From Phascolarctobacterium sp. (GTDB lineage: Bacteria > Bacillota > Negativicutes > Acidaminococcales > Acidaminococcaceae), in the NCBI GenBank assembly GCA_017623055.1, contig JAGAPX010000026.1, positions 1-64,000 on the forward strand: DNA of 64,000 nt. Reading direction: 5' to 3'. The position numbers and the translations under genes are program-made. Positions 34,341-42,540 of this stretch are shown piece after piece; position 1 is the stretch's first letter, and each line of letters begins with the position of its first letter. The notes under the pieces were generated by a model. It did not search any database and was not told where the DNA came from. It saw only the letters and a list, made by a program, of their open reading frames with translations.

Positions 34341-35631
34341 CAATAACCAATGGGGAAATATTTGTCATAGAGTTGACTGCTGTGCATTAAGTGGAGCTGC
34401 AGCCTTTGTGGCAGGTATTCCCGATGCTGAAATCTTGGTAAACGGTCCGTTGTGGTGTTACTTTTACGCATTACGTACTTTGGAACACGCAAAATACGAT
34501 ATGGGAGAACGTTTTCACGATTGTCAGCCCGATAATAATGCAATTGTCTATGGAACGGAAAAGTTTTTGACGGAAGCTTTGAAGCGTTTGCTGGATAGTG
34601 GTCGTAAGCCTGCACTCTTATTGGTAGAAAACAGCTGCTCACTTAGCTTAATTGGTGATGATTTGGCAGGCATCGTTCGAAAAATGGAACTGCCTTATCC
34701 CTTTGTAACCCTGGATTGCGGTGGTTTGGTTGGTGGCTTTGCTGAAGGTTATACTAAGGCGGCACTTGCTGTTTTAAAAAAATTTGCTGATGAAAAAGTT
34801 GAACCATTAGAGAACAATGTAAATCTTTTAGGCTTAAGTGATTTCTACTACAACGGTGTTGCTGATAGAAATGAAATAATTCGCTTGCTTACCAAGGCTG
34901 GTTACAAAATAAATGCTGTTCCCGGTGCGGGAAGCAGTCTGGAAGATGTACAGGAGATTGCTCGTGCTAAGCTAAACATTGTCTGCAACGAAGAGCTTGG
35001 CTTGCAATTGGCACAGTGTTTGGAAAAACGCTTTGCCACTCCCTATGTCGTGGTAGGTATGCCTTACGGAATTGAGGGTACTAAAAATTGGTTAACACGT
35101 ATTCACGAAGCACTGCCTTGTGAAAATTTACAAGCAGTCTTTGATGAAGGCACTGCTCAAATGGAACGCTTAACTGCTAAAGAAAATGACTATCGTGGTG
35201 TGTGGGGAAGCCTTTGGTTTGACAAGGTTATTCTTTCGGCAGCGGGTACTCAAGCTTTGTGTATGGCGCAGGCTTTACGTAACGAGTGGTTAGATATGGG
35301 AGAACTTACCGTAATTTGTCAACACGAGGTCAAAAGTGCAGACTACTGCGAGGTGGCAGATAAAGTTCTGGTTACTGGCAAGGATGCTGATGAAATTGAA
35401 AAGCTTTTCCAAAATGCAGAAGACGTTTTGCTTTTGGCGAGCAGCAGTGAAACTAGCAATTTACGCCGTCGCGGAGTACGCTTTTACAGCTGTAACATTG
35501 CCTATCCGTCAGCTGACGAAGTTTTACTGACGGAAACTCCCTTTGTGGGAATCAAGGGTGCGGCGCACTTGCTAGAGCGTTTGTGGAATGTATATGTTAA
35601 AAAACAAATGGATGAGCAGGTGGATAAATGA
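34333..35631 (+). CDS. Nitrogenase component 1-like partner (NifK/BchB-type), first set
   Basis: The 432-aa partner has C11/C16/C17 (NICHRVDCC), C42 (NGPLWCYF) and C102 (ENSCSLSLIGDD). It resembles the 13521 protein (xxPxWC; SCSxSLIGDD). With the upstream gene it should form the catalytic heterotetramer that accepts electrons from the NifH-like protein. The substrate is unknown; the downstream CobN/ChlI/ChlD-like genes favour a tetrapyrrole. Its stop overlaps the start of a 20-codon ORF (ATGA). Confidence 0.85.
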   Translation: MYSNNQWGNICHRVDCCALSGAAAFVAGIPDAEILVNGPLWCYFYALRTLEHAKYDMGERFHDCQPDNNAIVYGTEKFLTEALKRLLDSGRKPALLLVENSCSLSLIGDDLAGIVRKMELPYPFVTLDCGGLVGGFAEGYTKAALAVLKKFADEKVEPLENNVNLLGLSDFYYNGVADRNEIIRLLTKAGYKINAVPGAGSSLEDVQEIARAKLNIVCNEELGLQLAQCLEKRFATPYVVVGMPYGIEGTKNWLTRIHEALPCENLQAVFDEGTAQMERLTAKENDYRGVWGSLWFDKVILSAAGTQALCMAQALRNEWLDMGELTVICQHEVKSADYCEVADKVLVTGKDADEIEKLFQNAEDVLLLASSSETSNLRRRGVRFYSCNIAYPSADEVLLTETPFVGIKGAAHLLERLWNVYVKKQMDEQVDK

Positions 35632-35690
35632 AAAGACTGTGGCTAATCTGCTTGGTTTACCCGGAATATTTTAGAGGTGAGAAATCTTGA
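35628..35690 (+). CDS. Candidate 20-aa ORF coupling nifK-like and permease genes
   Basis: ATG 35628 overlaps the preceding TGA (ATGA); its own TGA (35688-35690) overlaps the permease's TTG start (TTGA). The peptide (MKRLWLICLVYPEYFRGEKS) is hydrophobic in its first half. Overlaps at both ends suggest that it keeps ribosomes moving to the permease start. Whether the peptide itself functions is unknown. Confidence 0.4.
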   Translation: MKRLWLICLVYPEYFRGEKS

Positions 35691-36724
35691 TTATAAAAAG
35701 AAGAAACAGTGGGATTGCTTTAACATTCTTGCTGTTAACTTTAGTTATTGTTGCTTTAGGCTCACTAACCTTTGGGCAAATTGATGTGCCAATGGAAAAC
35801 ACTCTAGCAATTATTTGTGGAAAGTTAGGCTTACCTTTATTAAATGAAGGAAACTTTACCAAGGAACAGCTTGCTGTTATTTGGTTTATTCGTATGCCTC
35901 GTATGTTGGTTGGCTTACTTGTTGGTGCAACTCTCGGGATTTCTGGCGCAGTAATGCAGGGCATTTTTAGTAATCCCTTGGCAGACCCTGGTCTTATTGG
36001 TGTTTCTGCAGGGGCGGCGACTGGTGCAGTACTTTCTATTGCGCTGGGCAGTGCAACTAGTAGTATGTACACTATGCCAGCTTTTGCATTTTGCGGAAGT
36101 ATTTGCGCCGTATGTTTGACAGTTTTCCTTGCTATGCGTAATGGCAAGATTCCTGTAATGACCTTGCTGCTTGCCGGTGTTGCCGTAGGTATGCTTTTAG
36201 GCGCAGTAACTTCTGGCTTACTTACCTTTATGAACGAACAAAAGCTACAGCAATATTTATTCTGGATGGTAGGCGGCCTTGACTATCGCCGTTGGGAACA
36301 TGTTTATCTTGCGGTTGGCCCTGTTCTGACAGGTATTTTCATTATGCTTTTGATGGCTCGTCATTTAAATATCTTAGTGCTTGGAGAAACGGAAGCTAAG
36401 GCTGTAGGTATGCCTGTTACTGCTTTTCGCATGGGATTACTTTTCGTATCTGCTATGACAACGGCAACTTCTGTTTGCGTTAGCGGTAGCATTGGTTTTG
36501 TAGGTTTAGTAATTCCACATATGATGCGAATGCTACTTGGTCCAGATCATCGAGTGTTGTTGCCGGCAAGTGCTCTTGGCGGTGCTATGTTTTTAGTTTT
36601 GTGCGACACTTTGGGCAGAATAGTTATCCCTCCCTCCGAAGTTAGGGTAGGTATAATGACTGCGCTTTTGGGCACGCCCTATTTCTTATATTTGCTTAGA
36701 AGAATGCAAAAACAATTCTTCTAG
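35687..36724 (+). CDS. BtuC/FecCD-type ABC transporter permease
   Basis: A 345-aa, roughly ten-helix permease of the FecCD family: RMPRMLVGLLVGATLGISGAVMQGIFSNPLADPGLIGVSAGAATG (about residues 65-110) and GFVGLVIPHMMRMLLGPDHR near 270 are diagnostic. It begins at TTG 35687 with GAGGTGAG 8 bp upstream. It imports vitamin B12, haem or a siderophore with an ATPase and binding protein; the likely ATPase is far away at 47798. It is the only FecCD permease in the window for five FecB-type binding proteins. Confidence 0.93.
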   Translation: MIIKRRNSGIALTFLLLTLVIVALGSLTFGQIDVPMENTLAIICGKLGLPLLNEGNFTKEQLAVIWFIRMPRMLVGLLVGATLGISGAVMQGIFSNPLADPGLIGVSAGAATGAVLSIALGSATSSMYTMPAFAFCGSICAVCLTVFLAMRNGKIPVMTLLLAGVAVGMLLGAVTSGLLTFMNEQKLQQYLFWMVGGLDYRRWEHVYLAVGPVLTGIFIMLLMARHLNILVLGETEAKAVGMPVTAFRMGLLFVSAMTTATSVCVSGSIGFVGLVIPHMMRMLLGPDHRVLLPASALGGAMFLVLCDTLGRIVIPPSEVRVGIMTALLGTPYFLYLLRRMQKQFF

Positions 36725-36737
36725 AATTGAGGTAAAA

Positions 36738-39700
36738 ATGAGTAAGATTTTATTTTTGACAAACGTTATCCGCCGTATGGGAATGATGCAGCAAACTGTG
36801 GAACGTCTACAACGTGAACAAAAGGTTAGTAATGATTGCGCTTGCCATTGGATAACTGATAAAACTGTATGGGATAAAAAATGGGAAGAAACCCTGCGTA
36901 CTACGGACGTAGTCCTTTTGAAATGGATGGGCAGTGGTTTGGACACACCTTTCCTGAAAAAACTGGTACAGTTTTTAGATGCACGCAAGATTCCTTATTA
37001 TATAGATGCTGCCGGTACAAACGAGGGCGAGCTTAAATTTGGCTTTACCTCTGAACAGCTGGCAACCTTAAAAAAATATACTTCTTTTGGTGGTGAGCGT
37101 AACTACTATAATTTGTGGCAGTACCTTGACCAATGCTTGGAAGGCAACGACAAAGAGATTGAAGCACCTGACCCGATTCATTGGTGTGGAATTTATCACT
37201 CCCGTGCGAAAAAGGTTTATACAGATTTAGCAGAATACCAAGCAGATTTCTGTGATGCTTCTAAACCTACTATTGGTATGCTTTTTTATCGTGATGAATG
37301 GGTTTGGGGAGATTTAACTTACCAAAGCGCAACCATCGAAGAAATTGAAGCTCAAGGCATGAACGCAATTTGTGTATTCAGTAATGGTATGCCCATTGAA
37401 GAAATGGGCATGCCCAGTTTGACTAAAGTTTTTGACGGCTTCTTCTGTAAAGATGGAGTGCCTGCTATTGACGCACTTATCAATGTAATGAAATTTTCTT
37501 TGAGCAGTAGTGGTACCATTACCGTAGACTATTTCAAAAAATGGAACGTTCCTATTTTGGCAGGCTACACTATTATGACTGACTACGAGGAATGGAAGGA
37601 AAGCTTCGAGGGTATGAATGCCATGGAAGTTTCCATTGCCATTTCCCTGCCAGAATTTGACGGAACCATTCACGGTGTACCCATTGGTTACAAAAAAGTT
37701 TTGGAAAATGGTGATGTGCGTTACCTGCCTATAATGGAACGTGTTCAACGAATGGTAAGCAAGGCTCGTAAATGGGCAAGCTTGCGTCGTAAGGCTAATG
37801 CAGATAGAAAAATTGCCATTATCTTCCATAATTATCCTCCTCGTAATTCCAATATTGGTAGTGCTCTTGGTTTAGATACCATTGAAAGCATCCGTCGTGT
37901 ATTGGTTGCAATGAAAGAACGTGGCTATAAAGTAGATAGTGTTCCAGAGGATACCAAGGAATTTATCAAGGAACTTACAGCCAATGCTACTAACGACAAG
38001 GCTTTACTGACGGAAAAGCAAATTGCTGAAGCACAAAAGATTACTGGTGCTGAATATAAAAAATTCTTTGCTACCTTTGACCCCAAGGTGCAAGCACAGC
38101 TTATTAAAGATTGGGGCGAAGCACCGGGAAACGTTATGGAATATGACGGTGACCTGCTTGTTCCGGGTACTATGAACGGAAATGTTTTTGTTACGGTGCA
38201 ACCTCCTCGTGGTTTTGGTGATGACCCCAGTAAAATTTACCATTCCCCTTATTGCGCACCCACTCATCATTATTTAGGCTTCTATCGTTGGGTGCGTGAT
38301 ATTTGGCAAGCAGATGCTGTTGCTCATATTGGTACTCATGGTTCCTTAGAATGGTTACCTGGCAAAAACGCAGGCCTTGACTGCACCTGTTATCCTGATT
38401 TGGCATTGGGAGATTTGGTTAATATTTATCCCTATAATATTACGATTACTGGTGAGGGTATTCAGGCAAAACGTAGGGGTGCTGCCTGCCTAATTGAACA
38501 TTTGCCTGCTCCTCAAAGTAAGGCAGATGTCTATGACGAGCTGGAAGAACTGGAAAAAATTATGGATGAGTATGTGCATTTTGAAACTACTCAGCCTGAA
38601 AACCTGCCTAGCTTAGAAGCACTTGTTAAAGAAAAGGTTGCTGCTGCCAATTTACAGGACGAAGTTGAGTATGACGAAAGCAAGCCTTTCGGCGAATATG
38701 TAATGGCGTTGCACAACTACATTACAGATTTAAAGAACCTTGAGGTGCATGTTGGCTTACATATTTTAGGACAACCTCCTGTTGAGGAAGGTTTAACTGA
38801 GTATTTGTGGATGCTTACCCGCTTGAACAATGGTGATGTTCCAAGTTTGACGCAGGCTATAGCACAGTACTATGGCTTTGATTATTACTATTTACTGGAA
38901 AACAGCAGCTTGATTTATGAACCGCTGAATATTACCTACGCAGTTTTGCTTGATAAGATTACAGATCAGAGCCAAGAGATTATTAAAATTTTGCAGGAGA
39001 AAGATTTTACCGCAGAAGCATTGCAAGACATTTGGAAATTGGCTTGGGTACAGGAAGGCAGTGCAGAATTTAAAGAACAGCTGGAAAAAGTTTGTACCTA
39101 TATTTGTGAGACAATCTATCCTAATTTACAGCTTACCACCCAAGAACAAGATAATATGCTCCGTGGCTTTGAAGGACAGTATGTAGAGCCTGGTCCTTCC
39201 GGCGCTCCGACTAGCGGTTGTGCAGATTTACTGCCTACTGGTCGTAACTTCTATGGCGTTGACCCGCGCACCTTGCCAACTCCTGCAGCGTGGGAAATTG
39301 GTAAAACCTTGGGTGACCAAGTTATTGAACGCTTTATTGCGGAGGAAGGTCACTATCCTGAAAACATTGGTATTGTACTGTGGAGTGGTGCCAATATGCG
39401 TAGTCACGGTCAATGCGTGGCAGAATTCCTTTACCTGATGGGCGTGCGCCCAATTTACCAAGCAGGCAGTATGCGTATTAATGGCTTGGAACCTATTCCT
39501 TTAACAGAACTACGTCGTCCCCGAATTGACGTTACTGCAAGAATAAGTGGTTTGTTCCGTGATACTATGCCTACCATCATGGAACTACTTGACCAAGCAA
39601 CTCTGCTTGTTGGTGGTTTGGACGAAGATTTGGAACTGAACTATGTGCGTAAGCATTTACTGGCAGATAGTGCAGAACTGGAAGCAGAGGGTATGAGCAA

Positions 39701-40457
39701 GGAAGAGGCTTGGCGACAGGCTGCCTTTAGAATTTTTGGCGACGAGCAAGGCGTGTACGGCGCAGGTGTTGCGGCGCTCTTGGAAGCTAAGAATTGGGAA
39801 ACTATTGATGACATTGCAGAAGTTTATGTACGTTGGGGTGGTCATGCCTACGGAGGCAAGTTTAAAGGTAAATTCTTGCCCCAACAATTCCGCAAACGTA
39901 TGGGTAGCCTAGATGTTACCATTAAAAACGAAGACAATCACGAAACTAATATGCTTTCCAGTGATGACTACAACGCTTATCATGGGGGAATGATTGCTGC
40001 CGTTCGTAGTATTAAGGGTAGCGCACCTCGTTCCTACTGTGGTGATAGTACGGACAGAAGCAAAATTAAAATGTATAGCGTGCAAGAACAAGCTAAACGA
40101 ATCTTCCGCAGTGAATCCATTAATCCTAAATATATTGAAGGTATGATGAAGCATGGCTACAAAGGCGCAGCAGATTTGGCAAATATGATTGCTCACAGCT
40201 ATCAATGGGATGCGACCAGCGCTGTCATGGAAGATTGGATGTACGAAAAATACGCAGAAAAATATACCTTTGATCCTAAAGTACAAGAATGGCTTCGTGA
40301 TGTGAATCCTTGGGCATTGCAACGTATGGCAGAAGTTCTTCTGGAAGCAGAAAAACGTGGTTTGTGGAATGCGAAGCCTGAAACTAAGAGCGAGCTGCAA
40401 AAATTGTACCTTTCCATCGAGGGCGATATTGAGGAACGCAGTGATGCAAACTCCTAA
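36738..40457 (+). CDS. CobN/BchH-like giant chelatase subunit
   Basis: The 1239-aa protein belongs to the CobN/magnesium-chelatase H family. The core signature AHIGTHGSLEWLPGK is near residue 530, followed by a GDLVNIYPYNITITGEG segment; FAYGR-type blocks in the C-terminal third include GVYGAGVAALLEAKNWE and WGGHAYGGKF. Relatives bind the porphyrin or corrin and insert Co2+ (CobN) or Mg2+ (BchH); HmuS homologues in Bacteroidota haem loci are reported to act in haem demetallation. Because this organism has anaerobic cbi genes and an exported CbiK, aerobic-pathway cobaltochelatase is unlikely. The ChlI/ChlD-like genes downstream would supply the AAA motor. Direction and metal are unknown. Confidence 0.88.
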   Translation: MSKILFLTNVIRRMGMMQQTVERLQREQKVSNDCACHWITDKTVWDKKWEETLRTTDVVLLKWMGSGLDTPFLKKLVQFLDARKIPYYIDAAGTNEGELKFGFTSEQLATLKKYTSFGGERNYYNLWQYLDQCLEGNDKEIEAPDPIHWCGIYHSRAKKVYTDLAEYQADFCDASKPTIGMLFYRDEWVWGDLTYQSATIEEIEAQGMNAICVFSNGMPIEEMGMPSLTKVFDGFFCKDGVPAIDALINVMKFSLSSSGTITVDYFKKWNVPILAGYTIMTDYEEWKESFEGMNAMEVSIAISLPEFDGTIHGVPIGYKKVLENGDVRYLPIMERVQRMVSKARKWASLRRKANADRKIAIIFHNYPPRNSNIGSALGLDTIESIRRVLVAMKERGYKVDSVPEDTKEFIKELTANATNDKALLTEKQIAEAQKITGAEYKKFFATFDPKVQAQLIKDWGEAPGNVMEYDGDLLVPGTMNGNVFVTVQPPRGFGDDPSKIYHSPYCAPTHHYLGFYRWVRDIWQADAVAHIGTHGSLEWLPGKNAGLDCTCYPDLALGDLVNIYPYNITITGEGIQAKRRGAACLIEHLPAPQSKADVYDELEELEKIMDEYVHFETTQPENLPSLEALVKEKVAAANLQDEVEYDESKPFGEYVMALHNYITDLKNLEVHVGLHILGQPPVEEGLTEYLWMLTRLNNGDVPSLTQAIAQYYGFDYYYLLENSSLIYEPLNITYAVLLDKITDQSQEIIKILQEKDFTAEALQDIWKLAWVQEGSAEFKEQLEKVCTYICETIYPNLQLTTQEQDNMLRGFEGQYVEPGPSGAPTSGCADLLPTGRNFYGVDPRTLPTPAAWEIGKTLGDQVIERFIAEEGHYPENIGIVLWSGANMRSHGQCVAEFLYLMGVRPIYQAGSMRINGLEPIPLTELRRPRIDVTARISGLFRDTMPTIMELLDQATLLVGGLDEDLELNYVRKHLLADSAELEAEGMSKEEAWRQAAFRIFGDEQGVYGAGVAALLEAKNWETIDDIAEVYVRWGGHAYGGKFKGKFLPQQFRKRMGSLDVTIKNEDNHETNMLSSDDYNAYHGGMIAAVRSIKGSAPRSYCGDSTDRSKIKMYSVQEQAKRIFRSESINPKYIEGMMKHGYKGAADLANMIAHSYQWDATSAVMEDWMYEKYAEKYTFDPKVQEWLRDVNPWALQRMAEVLLEAEKRGLWNAKPETKSELQKLYLSIEGDIEERSDANS

Positions 40458-41496
40458 AATAAAAAACTTGGTGCTAAGTTTAACAGGACAATGTAATTTT
40501 GCTTGTCGCTACTGTTACGCTGCAGAGCACGATAAAAATATAATGAATGTGGAAACTGCTCTTGCCGCCATTGATTTGGCGGTGAGTAGTTTACCCGTCA
40601 ATGAAAAGTTCATTATTCAGTTTAGTGGTGGTGAACCTCTATTAAATTTTAAGGTCTTGCACGCGGCGGTGAGTTACGTTCAGAAAAATAAGATGCCTGC
40701 CGTTTTGCAAATTCAGACCAATGGTTCACTCTTGACTGACCAAATTGCTCAGTATCTTTTTAAAAACAAGGTTGCCATTGGGGTCAGTCTTGATGGGAAA
40801 CCTAACGTGAATGATAAATTGCGCTTGACCAAGGACGGAAAAGGGGCAACCAATTTAATCTTACACGGCTTGGAGGTTTTGAGGCGTAACAACATTTCCT
40901 GTGGTCTTACTTGTGTAGTAACTGCAGATAATGTTGATGAACTTTCAGGAATAGTGGATATGGCATATTTTTTGGGCAACGTGCGTAAGATTGGCTTCGA
41001 TTTATTGCGAGGACAAGGGCGTGGTAGCGGGCTAGTACCACCTACGGAAGCACAAATGTTAAAAAGTATGGAAGAAGTCTATGCAAGAGTAGAGCAGTTA
41101 AGTCAATTGGCAGGTTATAAAATTAGTATTTCCCAAGCGGAAAGAGCAAAGCTTCTGTGTACGGAAAGCTGTCGCCAGTTTGGACATTGCTACGCTATGA
41201 ACGGAGAAGCTGCCTTTGTAGATGCCAGTGGCAAAATTTATGCGTGTTCTTCCTTGATTGGTAACGAAGATTTTTATCTTGGCAATGTGCAGGACGGCTT
41301 AGACAATGCACTTGTAGAAAAGGTAAGTAACAAAATTTTTCAGAGTATGTCCTTTTGCAGGGAATGTGCAGATTTTAAATTATGTGGAGGCGGTTGCTTT
41401 GCTCGTTGGTACGGGAGTGGGGAGAAAGTCGCTTACAAAAGTGAGTGCGCAATGAAACGCATATCGATAAAGATGATTGGAGAGAGTGAGAAATGA
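40444..41496 (+). CDS. Radical SAM protein with SPASM-type C-terminal cysteines
   Basis: The 350-aa protein has the radical SAM motif C17xxxC21xxC24 (CNFACRYC), the GGEP motif (QFSGGEPLL) and C-terminal Cys clusters ([31 protein letters not shown]) resembling SPASM/twitch domains of anSME-like maturases. Such proteins modify peptides or proteins, but some act on small molecules. I start at ATG 40444, which overlaps the CobN-like gene by 14 bp. It overlaps the ChlI-like gene by 4 bp. It could mature the chelatase or modify the tetrapyrrole; both are guesses. Confidence 0.87.
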   Translation: MQTPKIKNLVLSLTGQCNFACRYCYAAEHDKNIMNVETALAAIDLAVSSLPVNEKFIIQFSGGEPLLNFKVLHAAVSYVQKNKMPAVLQIQTNGSLLTDQIAQYLFKNKVAIGVSLDGKPNVNDKLRLTKDGKGATNLILHGLEVLRRNNISCGLTCVVTADNVDELSGIVDMAYFLGNVRKIGFDLLRGQGRGSGLVPPTEAQMLKSMEEVYARVEQLSQLAGYKISISQAERAKLLCTESCRQFGHCYAMNGEAAFVDASGKIYACSSLIGNEDFYLGNVQDGLDNALVEKVSNKIFQSMSFCRECADFKLCGGGCFARWYGSGEKVAYKSECAMKRISIKMIGESEK

Positions 41497-42524
41497 AAAG
41501 AACAGCAGTATATCCTTTTACCGCCATTGTTGGGCAAGAGGATATGAAAATGGCATTAATTTTAAATGTAATAAATCCTGCCTTGGGAGGGGTGTTGATT
41601 AAAGGTGAAAAAGGAACAGCAAAATCAACAGCAGTGCGTGCTTTGGCAGAACTTCTCCCGGCAATGCAAGCTGTCCATGGTTGCAGATTTAATTGTGATC
41701 CTCATAATCACAATCTGTTTTGCGATGATTGCGCAAAAAATTATGTATCTGATGCAGTTTGTCACATTGAAGACGTTAAAATGCGTGTTGTGGAACTGCC
41801 TGTTAGCGCTACTGAGGATAGAGTAGTGGGTACTTTAGATATTGAACATGCAATAAAACACGGCGAAAAGAAATTTGAAGCAGGTATTCTGGCGCAAGCT
41901 AACCGCAACATTTTGTATGTTGATGAAATTAATCTTTTGGACGACCATGTTGTAGACGTTTTGCTAGATGCTGCAGCAATGGGTATTAATACTGTTGAAC
42001 GGGAGGGGGTTTCCTATTCTCATCCGGCTCGTTTTGTTTTGGTAGGCACGATGAATCCGGAAGAAGGCGATATCCGTCCACAATTGCTTGACCGTTTTGG
42101 TCTTTCCGTTGTTGTTACGGGTGAACATGATCCCAGCCAACGAGTTGAAGTTATCAAACGCCGCTTGGCTTATGAAGATAATGCAGATGATTTCATTGCA
42201 GGCTATCAAGAAGAACAACAGGCTCTTGCTGATAAAATTATGCAGGCTCGTGAAGCATTGCCTAATGTTACCATCAGTGATGAACTTTTGGAAACTGTTG
42301 CGAAATTGGCAGTAGAGCTGGGTGTTGATGGTCACCGAGCTGATATTACCGTAATTAAAACTGCTTTGACCTTAGCAGCCTTCAATGAACATCAAGAAGT
42401 AGAACTGTCCGATGTGAAGGTTGCGGCAAAACTTGTATTGCCTCATCGTATGCGTCGTCGTCCTTTTGAAGAAGGACAATTAGATTGGAATAAAGTTGTA
42501 GCTTTCTTGGAACAGGAAGCCTGA
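41493..42524 (+). CDS. ChlI/BchI-like AAA+ chelatase motor subunit
   Basis: The 343-aa AAA+ protein has Walker [10 protein letters not shown] (residues 38-46), Walker [13 protein letters not shown] and sensor segment [24 protein letters not shown] Cys-rich insertion (FNCDP...FCDDC, near residues 66-84) may bind zinc and is typical of the non-photosynthetic ChlI-like group. With the ChlD-like protein it would form a double hexamer that drives the CobN-like subunit with ATP. It overlaps the radical SAM gene by 4 bp. Confidence 0.92.
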   Translation: MKRTAVYPFTAIVGQEDMKMALILNVINPALGGVLIKGEKGTAKSTAVRALAELLPAMQAVHGCRFNCDPHNHNLFCDDCAKNYVSDAVCHIEDVKMRVVELPVSATEDRVVGTLDIEHAIKHGEKKFEAGILAQANRNILYVDEINLLDDHVVDVLLDAAAMGINTVEREGVSYSHPARFVLVGTMNPEEGDIRPQLLDRFGLSVVVTGEHDPSQRVEVIKRRLAYEDNADDFIAGYQEEQQALADKIMQAREALPNVTISDELLETVAKLAVELGVDGHRADITVIKTALTLAAFNEHQEVELSDVKVAAKLVLPHRMRRRPFEEGQLDWNKVVAFLEQEA

Positions 42525-42540
42525 AAGGGGCAGATGAATT

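Noticed and set aside
12251-35631. A nitrogen-fixing nitrogenase cluster
   Set aside because: The component 1-like proteins are only about 425-432 aa, no nifE/N/B or molybdenum genes are present, and the neighbours are tetrapyrrole and transport genes.
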